A DNA stretch of 49,712 nt from Arthrobacter sp. RIT-PI-e (GTDB lineage: Bacteria; Actinomycetota; Actinomycetes; Actinomycetales; Micrococcaceae), in the NCBI RefSeq assembly GCF_001187915.1, contig NZ_LGIU01000099.1, positions 1 to 49,712 of the forward strand. The letters run 5' to 3'. Shown one piece after another: positions 10,061 through 18,053 of the stretch. Within the stretch, counting starts at the first letter, position 1; each line of letters begins with the position of its first letter. A program made the position numbers and the translations under genes. Below the pieces are notes generated by a model. That model ran no database searches. It worked only from the letters and a program-made list of their open reading frames with translations, and was not told the DNA's origin.

Positions 10061-11811
10061 GCACCACCTTCGACGTCTGGGCGCCCCGCGCCGAGTCCCT
10101 CACCCTCGTGGCCGACGGCACGCAGTACCCCATGACCCGGGGCGAGGGCGACTGGTGGAGTGCACCCGACGCGCCCGCCCCCACCGAGGACGTCGACTAC
10201 GGCTACCTCGTGGACGGCTCCGACACCCCCGTACCCGATCCCCGCTCACGCCGGCAGCCCGAGGGGGTGCACGGACTCTCGCGCACCTTCGACCCCGGCG
10301 CCCACGAGTGGCAGGACGTGTCCTGGCGGTCCCCGGGCATGGACGGAGGGGTCATCTACGAGATGCACCTGGGTACCTTCACCCCCGAGGGCACGCTCGA
10401 CGCCGCGATCGGCAGGCTCGACCACCTCGTGGACCTCGGCGTGCAGTACGTGGAGCTCCTGCCGGTCAACGCGTTCAACGGCACCCACAACTGGGGGTAC
10501 GACGGCGTGCTCTGGTACGCGATCCAGGAGACCTACGGGGGTCCGGCCGCCTACCAGCGCTTCGTGGACGCCGCCCACCAGCACGGCCTCGGCGTCATCC
10601 AGGACGTGGTGTACAACCACCTGGGGCCCAGCGGCAACTACCTCGGCCAGTTCGGCCCCTACCTCATCGAGGGCAAGGCGAACACCTGGGGCGACTCCCT
10701 CAACCTGGACGGCCCGCAGTCGGACGAGGTGCGCAACTACGTGGTGGAGAACCTGCTCATGTGGTTCACCGATTACCACGTGGACGGTCTCCGCCTCGAC
10801 GCCGTCCACGCCCTCCACGACGAGCGCGCGGTGCACATCCTCGAGGAGTTCGGCGCACGGACGGACGCCTGCGCCGCGGAGCTCGGCAAGCCCCTGTTCC
10901 TCATCGCGGAGTCCGACCTCAACGACCCGCGGCTGATCTCGGACCGGGCCGCGGGCGGGTACGGCCTCGCCGGTCAGTGGAGCGACGACTTCCACCACGC
11001 CGTCCACGTGAACCTCACGGGGGAGACCGAGGGCTACTACGCGGACTTCGACTCCGTGGGCGCCCTCGCGAAGGTCCTCGAGAAGGGCTTCTTCCACAAC
11101 GGCACCTACTCCTCCTTCCGGGAGCGGCACCACGGCCGGGAGCTCGACGAGTCGCGGATCTCGCCCCTCCAGCTGGTGGTCTGCACCCAGAACCACGACC
11201 AGATCGGCAACCGCGCCGCCGGCGACCGCCTGAGCGACACCCTGGACCAGGCGCAGCTCGCGCAGGCCGCGGTGCTCAACATCCTCGGTCCGTTCACCCC
11301 CATGCTCTTCATGGGCGAGGAGTACGGTGCGTCCACCCCCTGGCCGTTCTTCACCTCCCACCCCGAGCCGGAGCTGGGCCGCGCGACCGCCGAGGGCCGG
11401 CTGAAGGAGTTCGAGCGCATGGGCTGGAAGCCCGAGGACGTCCCCAACCCGCAGGACCCGGGGACCTTCGCCTCGGCGAAGCTGGACTGGGCGGAGGCGG
11501 AGCAGGGCTCCCACGCGAAGCTGCTCGCCACCTACCGGGACCTGATCGCGCTGCGCAACACCCGCCCGGAGTTCCGTAGCGTCTCGTTCGACGGCGTCTC
11601 GGTGGACTTCGACGAGCAGGACCGGTGGCTGGTCCTGCACCGCGGGGGCACCGCCGTCGTCCTGAACCTCGGCGACGCCGTCGCCCGCGTACCGCTCCGG
11701 GGGGCGGATGCCACGGTGCTCCTCGCCACGGTGGAGGGTACCGACGTGCTCGAGGACGCCGTCCGGGTGCCTGCCCGCGGAGCCCTCGTGGTGGAGCTCG
11801 CCACCACGTAG
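10057..11811 (+). CDS. treZ: malto-oligosyltrehalose trehalohydrolase
   Basis: GH13 hydrolase that cuts trehalose from the product of TreY, completing trehalose synthesis from glycogen. An N-terminal beta-sandwich ([17 protein letters not shown]...) covers about residues 1-95, then a barrel with [26 protein letters not shown] and [15 protein letters not shown]. Catalytic Asp248 lies in [10 protein letters not shown], Glu285 in IAESDLND, and the third carboxylate in [28 protein letters not shown] is a TreZ signature. The 584 residues fit. The ATG overlaps the treY stop (ATGA). The gene is followed by about 155 bases with no strong hairpin before the diguanylate cyclase. No treS or otsAB is seen in the window. 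Confidence 0.95.
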   Translation: MSTTFDVWAPRAESLTLVADGTQYPMTRGEGDWWSAPDAPAPTEDVDYGYLVDGSDTPVPDPRSRRQPEGVHGLSRTFDPGAHEWQDVSWRSPGMDGGVIYEMHLGTFTPEGTLDAAIGRLDHLVDLGVQYVELLPVNAFNGTHNWGYDGVLWYAIQETYGGPAAYQRFVDAAHQHGLGVIQDVVYNHLGPSGNYLGQFGPYLIEGKANTWGDSLNLDGPQSDEVRNYVVENLLMWFTDYHVDGLRLDAVHALHDERAVHILEEFGARTDACAAELGKPLFLIAESDLNDPRLISDRAAGGYGLAGQWSDDFHHAVHVNLTGETEGYYADFDSVGALAKVLEKGFFHNGTYSSFRERHHGRELDESRISPLQLVVCTQNHDQIGNRAAGDRLSDTLDQAQLAQAAVLNILGPFTPMLFMGEEYGASTPWPFFTSHPEPELGRATAEGRLKEFERMGWKPEDVPNPQDPGTFASAKLDWAEAEQGSHAKLLATYRDLIALRNTRPEFRSVSFDGVSVDFDEQDRWLVLHRGGTAVVLNLGDAVARVPLRGADATVLLATVEGTDVLEDAVRVPARGALVVELATT

Positions 11812-11966
11812 GGCGCAGCGTAGTGCATGGGTTGTGCAAGAGTTTCGGCAACCACGGGGTCCGCGGGGCGGGAGCCGTCCATGATGGTGGTCGGCGGTAC
11901 CGGTGAGGATCGGACCCTCCCCCCGGACATGACCGGGCCCGGCGGCACGGAACGGCAGGAAGAACC

Positions 11967-13172
11967 ATGGAGCTCGACATCGGGACCCTCAGGGTGGTCT
12001 TCGGCGCCGTCTCCATCACCCTCTTCATCCTGTTCTACTCGGTGTCCTTCCGGCAGACCGGATCCGTGTTCAGCGCCTGGTGGTGCGCCGCCGTGGCCTT
12101 CTTCCTCATGGGATCCTCCGGATACCTGCTGGACGGGACGGTCCACCAGATATGGGCCAACCCGACGGCCAACACCCTCCTGGTGGCGGGGACCTCCTGC
12201 GTCTGGGCCGGGGCGCGGAGCCTGCGTCACGTCAGCCCCGCGTGGTCGCAGCTCGCCGTGGCGCCGGTCCTGACGCTGCTGGCCTCGGTGGTGGACGATC
12301 CGGCCACCAACACGTGGTCCGGCGGCCCGGTGTTCCTGGGCATGATGTGCCTGACCGTGGCGCTGGCGTCCTGGGAGCTGTGGCGGCTCCCGCGCAACTA
12401 CAGCCGGGTGCAGACGCCGCTGGCGGTCGCGACGGGCTGCCTGGCGCTGCTCTACCTCGGGAGGTGCCTCGCCTTCGTCGGCGGGGGCAAGGACGGCCAC
12501 GTCTTCACCACCTATTTCGGCTCCGAGATCACCGCGCTGCTCACCCTGCTGCTGCTCGTCGTCGTCGCCTTCAGCGCCGCCGCGCTCAGCGCCGAGCAGA
12601 TCGCCTCGGACCTGCGCACCAGGGCGTCCCGTGACGTGCTGACCGGGCTGCTCAACCGGGGCGGGTTCCAGGACCTCGCAGAGGTGCGGATGGCGCAGCT
12701 CGGACGGACCAGCTGCCCCGGGACCCTGGTCCTGGCGGATCTGGACCACTTCAAGGCGGTCAACGACACCTACGGCCATGCCGCGGGCGACGCCGTCCTG
12801 AAGGCGTTCGCGACCGCCGCCCACGAGACGGTGCGGTCCACGGACCTCGTGGCTCGCTACGGCGGCGAGGAGTTCGTGATCCTCCTGCCCGGTGCCTCCC
12901 TCGCACGGACCGAGGAGATCACCCGCGCCATCAGTTCCGCGCTGCGGGGTCAGGCCTCCCTCGGCGAGCCGGCCATGCCCACGGTGAGCTACGGCATCGC
13001 GGCGGTCGACACGGGGGACTACGACCTCGACGCGGTCATCGCGGCGGCCGACCAGGCGCTGTACGCGGCGAAGTCCGGTGGACGCGACAGGACCGTGCGG
13101 GCCATCCGCCCTGCCGGGGCGGAGCCGGGATCGGCCGCCGAAGCCCCGCGGAGCATCCAGAACGTCGAGTGA
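11967..13172 (+). CDS. membrane diguanylate cyclase (GGDEF)
   Basis: Predicted to make cyclic di-GMP from two GTP. The first 200 residues form about six hydrophobic segments (for example VVFGAVSITLFILFYSV, AVAFFLMGSSGYLL, LALLYLGRCLAFVG, ITALLTLLLLVVVAF) with short loops, a membrane sensor of unknown ligand. A short linker leads to the GGDEF domain (about residues 215-380): DVLTGLLNRGGF, LADLDHFKAVNDTYGH, and the active site GGEEF at about residues 299-303. RSTD exactly five residues before GGEEF is an intact RxxD inhibitory site, so product feedback inhibition is likely. The ATG at 11967 has AGGA 7 bases upstream. The gene stands alone after treZ, and the TM part shows no recognised sensor name. 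Confidence 0.88.
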   Translation: MELDIGTLRVVFGAVSITLFILFYSVSFRQTGSVFSAWWCAAVAFFLMGSSGYLLDGTVHQIWANPTANTLLVAGTSCVWAGARSLRHVSPAWSQLAVAPVLTLLASVVDDPATNTWSGGPVFLGMMCLTVALASWELWRLPRNYSRVQTPLAVATGCLALLYLGRCLAFVGGGKDGHVFTTYFGSEITALLTLLLLVVVAFSAAALSAEQIASDLRTRASRDVLTGLLNRGGFQDLAEVRMAQLGRTSCPGTLVLADLDHFKAVNDTYGHAAGDAVLKAFATAAHETVRSTDLVARYGGEEFVILLPGASLARTEEITRAISSALRGQASLGEPAMPTVSYGIAAVDTGDYDLDAVIAAADQALYAAKSGGRDRTVRAIRPAGAEPGSAAEAPRSIQNVE

Positions 13173-13181
13173 CCCGGACGG

Positions 13182-13203
13182 GGTTCCCCCGGTCCCCGGA
13201 ACC
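13182..13203 (+). terminator. weak hairpin after the diguanylate cyclase
   Basis: GGTTCC (13182-13187) pairs with GGAACC (13198-13203), with a GC-rich loop and no T-tract. It separates the cyclase from the aldo-keto reductase promoter. Confidence 0.35.
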
Positions 13204-13211
13204 GGCTCGCC

Positions 13212-13217
13212 TAGGAT
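13212..13217 (+). promoter_or_regulatory. leaderless -10 box of the aldo-keto reductase gene
   Basis: TAGGAT, 6 bases, then the ATG at 13224. GAGGAC directly against the ATG is too close to act as a ribosome-binding site. Confidence 0.5.
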
Positions 13218-13223
13218 GAGGAC

Positions 13224-14270
13224 ATGACCTATCAGCCTGCTGACGATCGCTATGACACGATGCCGTACCGCCGGGTGGGGAGGAGCGGGCTGCAGCTGCC
13301 CGCGGTGTCCCTCGGCCTCTGGCACAACTTCGGGGACGACAAGCCCTTCGAGACCCAGCGTGCGATCCTGCGCCGCGCCTTCGACCTCGGCGTCACCCAC
13401 TTCGATCTCGCCAACAACTACGGACCGCCCTACGGCAGCGCGGAGACCAACTTCGGCCGGCACCTGAAGGACGACTTCCTCCCGTTCCGCGACGAGCTGG
13501 TGATCTCCAGCAAGGCCGGCTACGACATGTGGCCCGGGCCCTACGGCGACCTCGGTTCGCGCAAGTACCTGCTGGCCAGCCTGGACCAGTCCCTGGAGCG
13601 CATGGGGCTGGACTACGTGGACATCTTCTACAGCCACCGCCCAGATCCGGACACTCCGCTGGAGGAGACCATGGGAGCCCTCGACACCGCCGTGCGCTCG
13701 GGCCGTGCACTGTATGCCGGGATCTCCTCCTACTCCCCGGAGAAGACCCTCGAGGCCGCCGCGATCCTCGAGGACCTCGGGACCCCGCTGCTCATCCACC
13801 AGCCCTCCTACTCCATGCTGAACCGCTGGACCGAGGACGGCTCACCGAACCTCTACGAGGCACTGGAGCAGGTGGGGGCCGGGTCGATCGCGTTCTCCCC
13901 GCTCGCGCAGGGCCTGCTCACGGACCGCTACCTGGACGGCGTCCCCGCCGACTCCCGCGCCGCCGCCTCCAAGTCGCTCTCCGAGGACCACCTGTCCGAG
14001 GACAATCTCCGCCGGGTCCGCGGGCTCAACCGGATCGCCGAGGGTCGCGGCCAGAGCCTCGCGCAGCTGGCCGTGGCATGGATCCTCCGCCCGCAGCCCA
14101 AGGGCACCCCGGTCCCCTCCGCGCTCATCGGCGCATCGAGCGTGCGCCAGCTGGAGGACAGCCTCGCGGCCGTGCGGAACCTCGAGTTCACCCCGGAGGA
14201 GCTGCGTGCCATCGACGAGTTCGCCGTCGAGTCCGACATCAACCTGTGGGCGAGCGCCCTCGAGGCCTGA
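13224..14270 (+). CDS. aldo-keto reductase, YghZ-like
   Basis: NADPH-dependent cytoplasmic oxidoreductase of the AKR (beta/alpha)8 superfamily. The sequence resembles the L-glyceraldehyde-3-phosphate reductase (YghZ) branch: MPYRRVGRSGLQLPAVSLGLWHNFGD, then FDLANNYGPPYGSAE with the catalytic Asp and Tyr, VISSKAGYDMWPGPYG with the Lys, and YVDIFYSHRPDPDTP with the His. The cofactor-binding end shows FSPLAQGLLT and ALIGASSVRQLEDSL. Length 348 is typical. The substrate in the cell is not shown by the sequence; YghZ relatives reduce methylglyoxal and similar aldehydes. The start follows a TAGGAT box. The stop codon shares one base with the next gene's ATG, so the two are co-transcribed. Confidence 0.88.
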   Translation: MTYQPADDRYDTMPYRRVGRSGLQLPAVSLGLWHNFGDDKPFETQRAILRRAFDLGVTHFDLANNYGPPYGSAETNFGRHLKDDFLPFRDELVISSKAGYDMWPGPYGDLGSRKYLLASLDQSLERMGLDYVDIFYSHRPDPDTPLEETMGALDTAVRSGRALYAGISSYSPEKTLEAAAILEDLGTPLLIHQPSYSMLNRWTEDGSPNLYEALEQVGAGSIAFSPLAQGLLTDRYLDGVPADSRAAASKSLSEDHLSEDNLRRVRGLNRIAEGRGQSLAQLAVAWILRPQPKGTPVPSALIGASSVRQLEDSLAAVRNLEFTPEELRAIDEFAVESDINLWASALEA

Positions 14271-14776
14271 TGCTCGCCGTCCGGCCGGCGGTGCCCGGCG
14301 ACTGGCCCGAACTGTGGGCGATCATGGAACCCGTGGTCCGGGCCGGGGAGACGTACTGCGGGGACCGGGAGAGGGACGAGGGGGCCGGGCGGCCCGGGTG
14401 GCTGCCCGGTCCCGCCGGCCCGGACCCCACGCTGCGGGTCCTCGTGGCCGTGGACGACGGCGGGGCGGGGGTGGGCCCGGCGCCGCTGCCCGCGAACCGC
14501 GGCGGTCCGGGCAGTCACGTGGCCAACGCCTCCTTCCTCGTCTCCGCCGACGCCGGTGGCGGGGGCGTGGGACGGGCCCTCGCCGAGTACGTGCTGCAGG
14601 AGGCGAGGCGCGCGGGCTATGAGGCCATGCAGTTCAACGCCGTGGTGGAGACCAACGTCCGCGCCGTGGGTCTCTGGCGCTCCCTCGGGTTCGACGTCGT
14701 GGGCACCGTGCCGGGTGCGTTCCTCCACCCCGACCTCGGGTACACCGGCCTCCACATCATGCACCGGCGGCTCTGA
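14270..14776 (+). CDS. GNAT-family N-acetyltransferase
   Basis: Acetyl-CoA-dependent acetyltransferase of unknown acceptor, 168 residues. The fold is clear from VRPAVPGDWPELWAIMEPVV (strand 1, helix 1), the central ASFLVSADAGGGGVGRALAEYVLQEARRAGY, and MQFNAVVETNVRAVGLWRSLGFDVVGTVPGAF at the C-terminal end. The acetyl-CoA pyrophosphate loop normally reads (Q/R)xxGxG; here it is AGGGGVGRA, lacking the usual first Arg or Gln, which may weaken cofactor binding. The segment GVGPAPLPANRGGPGSH is also more Gly/Pro-rich than in relatives. The start overlaps the aldo-keto reductase stop (TGATG). It may resemble phosphinothricin-type acetyltransferases, but no substrate is assigned. Confidence 0.8.
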   Translation: MLAVRPAVPGDWPELWAIMEPVVRAGETYCGDRERDEGAGRPGWLPGPAGPDPTLRVLVAVDDGGAGVGPAPLPANRGGPGSHVANASFLVSADAGGGGVGRALAEYVLQEARRAGYEAMQFNAVVETNVRAVGLWRSLGFDVVGTVPGAFLHPDLGYTGLHIMHRRL

Positions 14777-14804
14777 CCCGGGCGCAGGGCGGCGATCCCC
14801 CCGG

Positions 14805-16175
14805 TCAGCGCCAGGACGCCCGCAGCCGGGGGAACGCCTCCTCGTAGCCGCGGAGCACCCGCCCCGCCGCGTGGAACGAATCGACCAGCGGGTGCCCGGC
14901 CAGGGCGAGGAGGGCGGCGTCGCGGTCGCGGTGCACCGCCGCCCGGACGGTGTGCTGCTCCACGGCCTTCACCGCTGCCATGAGCCCCAGCTGGTGCTGC
15001 GTCAGCCGCCCGGCGGGCAACGGCCGCGCCCCCGCGGCGTCCACCACGGACGGCACCTCCACCACGGCCTCCGGCGGCAGCTCGGGGAAGGTGCCGCCGT
15101 TGCGGACGTTCAGGACGAGCTCCGCGGGCGTGTCCGTGAGCAGGGCCCGCAGAACCCTCAGGGCCACGACCTCGTACCCGCCCCCCGCCAGGGACTCCTC
15201 GTCGCGTTCCTCGTCCGCCGCGCGTGCCTCGGCGAGGTACCCCGCCTCACGTTCGAGCCGCGCGCGCTCCCACACGCGGAAGGGGTCCGCCGCGGTGAGC
15301 AGGCGGGGATAGAGGGCCCGCTGCTGGTCGCGCAGCGTCTCGCCGCGGGTCCTGGCCGCGGGGGCGACGGCCCGCGCGGCCTCCCGGTGGAAGTAGTAGT
15401 AGAACAGGTACTCGTTCGGGAGGGCGCCGAGCATGCGGGGCAGCTCCGGGCCGAGCAGGCGGCCCTCCTCGAAGCCGCCGAGGCGCAGCGGATCGGCGAG
15501 CAGCGCCGGCAGGCGGTCCGTCCCGTCCTCGGTGAGCCCGCGCAGCCACCCCAGGTGGTTCAGGCCCACGTAGTCCACCCCGGCGAGCGAGTCCGTGGCA
15601 CGGAGGCCCGCGGCACGCGAGGCGCGGGTCACGAGGCCGGACGCCGAGTCGCAGATGCCCACCACCCTGTTCCCCAGGACCGGGCCGAGGGCCTCCGTGA
15701 CCATGCCCGCCGGATTGGTGAAGTTGATCAGGTACGCGCCCGGCGCATGCTCGCGCATCATCCTGGCCACGCGCAGCATGTCCGGGATGGAGCGCAGCGC
15801 GTAGGAGATCCCGCCGGCGCCCACGGTCTCCTGCCCCAGGAGACCGTGGGCGAGCGCCACACGCTCGTCGAGGACGCGCCCCTCCGCCCCGCCGCTGCGC
15901 ACCGCGGCGAAGACGAGGTCCGCGCCCGGCAGGGCTTCCTCGAGCGTGGTGGCCACCCGCACGGCGGGTCCGGTCCCGGTGTCCGCGCCCCCATTCAGGG
16001 GCAGGGCGGCGAGGGCGCGCGCGACCGCCCGGGCGCGCTCCGGGACGGCGTCGAGGAGGCCGAGTTCGGACACCAGCCCCGAGAAAGTGCCCGATGCGAG
16101 CGCCCGGTACACCAGGGGCACCCGGAAACCACCGCCGCCCACGACCACCAGCCGTGCTCCGGTTCCGCTCGGCAT
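14805..16175 (-). CDS. GH4 family glycosidase, 6-phospho-beta-glucosidase-like
   Basis: GH4 enzymes hydrolyse (phospho)glycosides through an NAD+-dependent oxidation/elimination mechanism with a divalent metal. The NAD-binding start is RLVVVGGGGFRVP. NFTNPAGMVTEAL, the metal ligand Cys175 in GICDSASG and His207 in LNHLGWLRGL are intact, followed by ALPNEYLFYYYF. Length 456 fits. The similarity favours 6-phospho-beta-glucosidase, but no matching PTS for beta-glucosides lies nearby. The ATG at 16175 has AGGGGA 5 bases upstream. It is divergent from a PfkB kinase, which could phosphorylate the sugar it releases; that link is an inference. Confidence 0.85.
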   Translation of the reverse strand: MPSGTGARLVVVGGGGFRVPLVYRALASGTFSGLVSELGLLDAVPERARAVARALAALPLNGGADTGTGPAVRVATTLEEALPGADLVFAAVRSGGAEGRVLDERVALAHGLLGQETVGAGGISYALRSIPDMLRVARMMREHAPGAYLINFTNPAGMVTEALGPVLGNRVVGICDSASGLVTRASRAAGLRATDSLAGVDYVGLNHLGWLRGLTEDGTDRLPALLADPLRLGGFEEGRLLGPELPRMLGALPNEYLFYYYFHREAARAVAPAARTRGETLRDQQRALYPRLLTAADPFRVWERARLEREAGYLAEARAADEERDEESLAGGGYEVVALRVLRALLTDTPAELVLNVRNGGTFPELPPEAVVEVPSVVDAAGARPLPAGRLTQHQLGLMAAVKAVEQHTVRAAVHRDRDAALLALAGHPLVDSFHAAGRVLRGYEEAFPRLRASWR

Positions 16176-16224
16176 GCCCGTCCCCTCGATCGTCCCCGTG
16201 TCCTGCGGAACACCGCCTGGGGGA

Positions 16225-16230
16225 TATTGT
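16225..16230 (+). promoter_or_regulatory. leaderless -10 box of the PfkB kinase gene
   Basis: TATTGT, 7 bases, then the ATG at 16238. The 62-base gap to the divergent GH4 gene must contain both promoters. Confidence 0.5.
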
Positions 16231-16237
16231 GCCGTAC

Positions 16238-17374
16238 ATGCCCATCCCGCACCGCTTCGATCCGCTGGCAGCATCCCGGACCGCCGAGGACCCCGAGTTC
16301 GATCTCCTCCTCGCCGGTCAGGTCTTCTTCGACATCACCTTCACCGGTCTGGAGCAGCTGCCGTCCCCGGGCACCGAGGTGTGGTCGGACGGCATGGGGT
16401 CGGGGCCGGGCGGCATCGCGAACCAGGCCATCGCGGCGAGCAGGCTCGGCCTGCGCACCACGTTGTCCGCGGCCTTCGGCGACGACGCCTACGGGCAGTC
16501 GAACTGGGACGTGCTGCAGGACCAGGAGCAGGTGGACCTGTCCAGGTCCCGCGTCTTCGGGCAGTGGCACTCGCCGGTCACCGTGTCCCTCTCCGTGCAC
16601 CGGGACCGCTCCATGGTCACCCACGGGCACCCCTCGCCGTTGCGCGCCTCGGAACTCATCGGCACGCCTCCCTCCTGCCGCGCCGCCGTCGTCAGCGTGG
16701 AGGAGGAACTGGAACCGTGGGCGCGGGCCGCCGCGGCCGGCGGGACCAGGCTCTTCGGCGACGTGGGCTGGGACCCGGCGGGGGAATGGGCGCCGGAGAC
16801 CCTGGCCTCGCTGGAGCACTTCCACGCCTTCATGCCCAACGGGGTGGAGGCCATGGCGTACACGCGCACCGACGACCCGTGGGCCGCTCTCTACGCGCTC
16901 GCGGACCGCGTGCCGGTGGCCGTGGTGACGGTGGGTCAGCAGGGGGCCATGGCGATCGACTCGCTCACGGGGGAGGAGGAGTGGGTACCGGCGCTGCCGG
17001 TGTCCGCCTACGACCCCACCGGGGCCGGTGACTGCTTCGGGGCGGCGTTCGTGATGGCCGATCTCGCGGGGTTCCCGCTCGCCGACCGGCTGAGCTTCGC
17101 GAATCTCTGTGCCTCCCTATCCGTGCAGCACGTGGGAGGTTCGCTCGCGGCGCCGGGATGGGGTGACATCGCGGACTGGTGGCACCGGGTCGGCGCGGGG
17201 CGCGACGGCGTGCGGAAGCAGTGGCTGCGGCGCTACGCCTTCCTCGCGGACCTCGTCTCGGACGTCCCCACCGAGGCGGTGCGCAGGGCCACCGCGACCA
17301 TCGCGCGGCAGTCCGACGCCGCGCCGTCGTCGACCCGACCCGAAGGGTTCGGTGCGCCGGCGTCAGGGCGCTGA
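16238..17374 (+). CDS. PfkB-family carbohydrate kinase
   Basis: ATP-dependent sugar kinase of the ribokinase fold, 378 residues. It starts with FDLLLAGQVFFDITFTGLEQLPSPGTEVW, then GSGPGGIANQAIAASRLGL (substrate-binding glycines) and AAFGDDAYG. The catalytic/anion-hole motif DPTGAGDCF places the catalytic base in GAGD, shortly after Asp265. VAVVTVGQQGAMAI is the strand before the ATP site. A C-terminal extension of about 70 residues (WGDIADWWHRVGAGRDGV... to ASGR) goes beyond the usual family end at about 300-310. The sugar is not identifiable. The gene is divergent from the GH4 glycosidase and convergent with the GIY-YIG gene, only 25 bases away. Confidence 0.85.
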   Translation: MPIPHRFDPLAASRTAEDPEFDLLLAGQVFFDITFTGLEQLPSPGTEVWSDGMGSGPGGIANQAIAASRLGLRTTLSAAFGDDAYGQSNWDVLQDQEQVDLSRSRVFGQWHSPVTVSLSVHRDRSMVTHGHPSPLRASELIGTPPSCRAAVVSVEEELEPWARAAAAGGTRLFGDVGWDPAGEWAPETLASLEHFHAFMPNGVEAMAYTRTDDPWAALYALADRVPVAVVTVGQQGAMAIDSLTGEEEWVPALPVSAYDPTGAGDCFGAAFVMADLAGFPLADRLSFANLCASLSVQHVGGSLAAPGWGDIADWWHRVGAGRDGVRKQWLRRYAFLADLVSDVPTEAVRRATATIARQSDAAPSSTRPEGFGAPASGR

Positions 17375-17399
17375 CCCCGCACGACGTCGGCTGGGTCCC

Positions 17400-17969
17400 T
17401 CAACCCCTCAGCATCGCCGCCTCACCGAGCCACCGGGCGTGGCGCGCCCACGGGTCCTCCACGCCGGCGGCGAGTGAGGCGACGTGCCGCAGGAGCTCCG
17501 GGGCGGCGTCGAACCACTCCGAGCGCCCGTGCCGCAGGTGCGCGAACTCGGAGTGCCGCCGGTGCTCCACGAGCCGGTCGCCGCGCTCGAAGGCGAGGAC
17601 GTCGTCGTGCCAGATCCGGCGCAGGCGCTGCCGGGGGTTCATCGTGGTGCCGATCTTGATCCGGTCCCGGAACCGTACGTAGTAGACCACGTCCACCCGT
17701 GGCGGCGGCAGCCCGTCGTCGAGCACCTCGCCCACACGCCACTCGCACGCCGCGCACACCCACCCCGAGGCGTAGTGCACCCCGAGGCGTGAACCGCACG
17801 CCCGGCAGGCGCCGGGCAGCAGATCCGTGCGCCCCAGCTCACCCTCGGCCCACTCCACCACGGCTGCGGCGTGGGCGTCGCACAGCGGGAAGGGCGAGGC
17901 GCCGGTCTCCCGGCCGCACGCGTGCCCGGCGGGATCGGGCAGGATGCAGCGGGGTGGGGGGTGGGGCAC
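17400..17969 (-). CDS. GIY-YIG nuclease family protein with zinc-finger-like cysteines
   Basis: 189 residues. The GIY-YIG core is VVYYVRFRDRIKIGTTMNPRQRLRRI at about residues 108-135, with FAHLRHGRSEWFDAAPELLRHV after it, as in the T5orf172/Mug113-like branch. Before it lies a likely zinc ribbon: CRACGSRLGVHYASG then CAAC (two CxxC pairs), preceded by a Cys/His-rich N-terminus. The role is unknown; relatives include small DNA-processing and phage-associated nucleases. The GTG at 17969 is chosen because CACAAT lies 7 bases before it, with TTGCGG 18 bases further upstream. An open frame extends upstream across the alr start, without family sequence. The gene is divergent from alr. Confidence 0.72.
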   Translation of the reverse strand: MPHPPPRCILPDPAGHACGRETGASPFPLCDAHAAAVVEWAEGELGRTDLLPGACRACGSRLGVHYASGWVCAACEWRVGEVLDDGLPPPRVDVVYYVRFRDRIKIGTTMNPRQRLRRIWHDDVLAFERGDRLVEHRRHSEFAHLRHGRSEWFDAAPELLRHVASLAAGVEDPWARHARWLGEAAMLRG

Positions 17970-17976
17970 GAGGTCG

Positions 17977-17982
17977 ATTGTG
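17977..17982 (-). promoter_or_regulatory. leaderless promoter of the GIY-YIG gene
   Basis: CACAAT on the minus strand ends 7 bases before the GTG at 17969. TTGCGG lies 18 bases upstream as a -35 box. It is the best -35/-10 pair among the leaderless starts in this window. Confidence 0.5.
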
Positions 17983-18040
17983 TCCTCACGCCGGGGACGC
18001 CCGCAAGCGGGCTGCGGGTCGACCGGCGGGGCGGGGCTGG

Positions 18041-18046
18041 CAGAAT
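18041..18046 (+). promoter_or_regulatory. leaderless -10 box of alr
   Basis: CAGAAT, 7 bases, then the GTG at 18054. The same hexamer precedes coaA. Confidence 0.45.
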
Positions 18047-18053
18047 GATGGGT

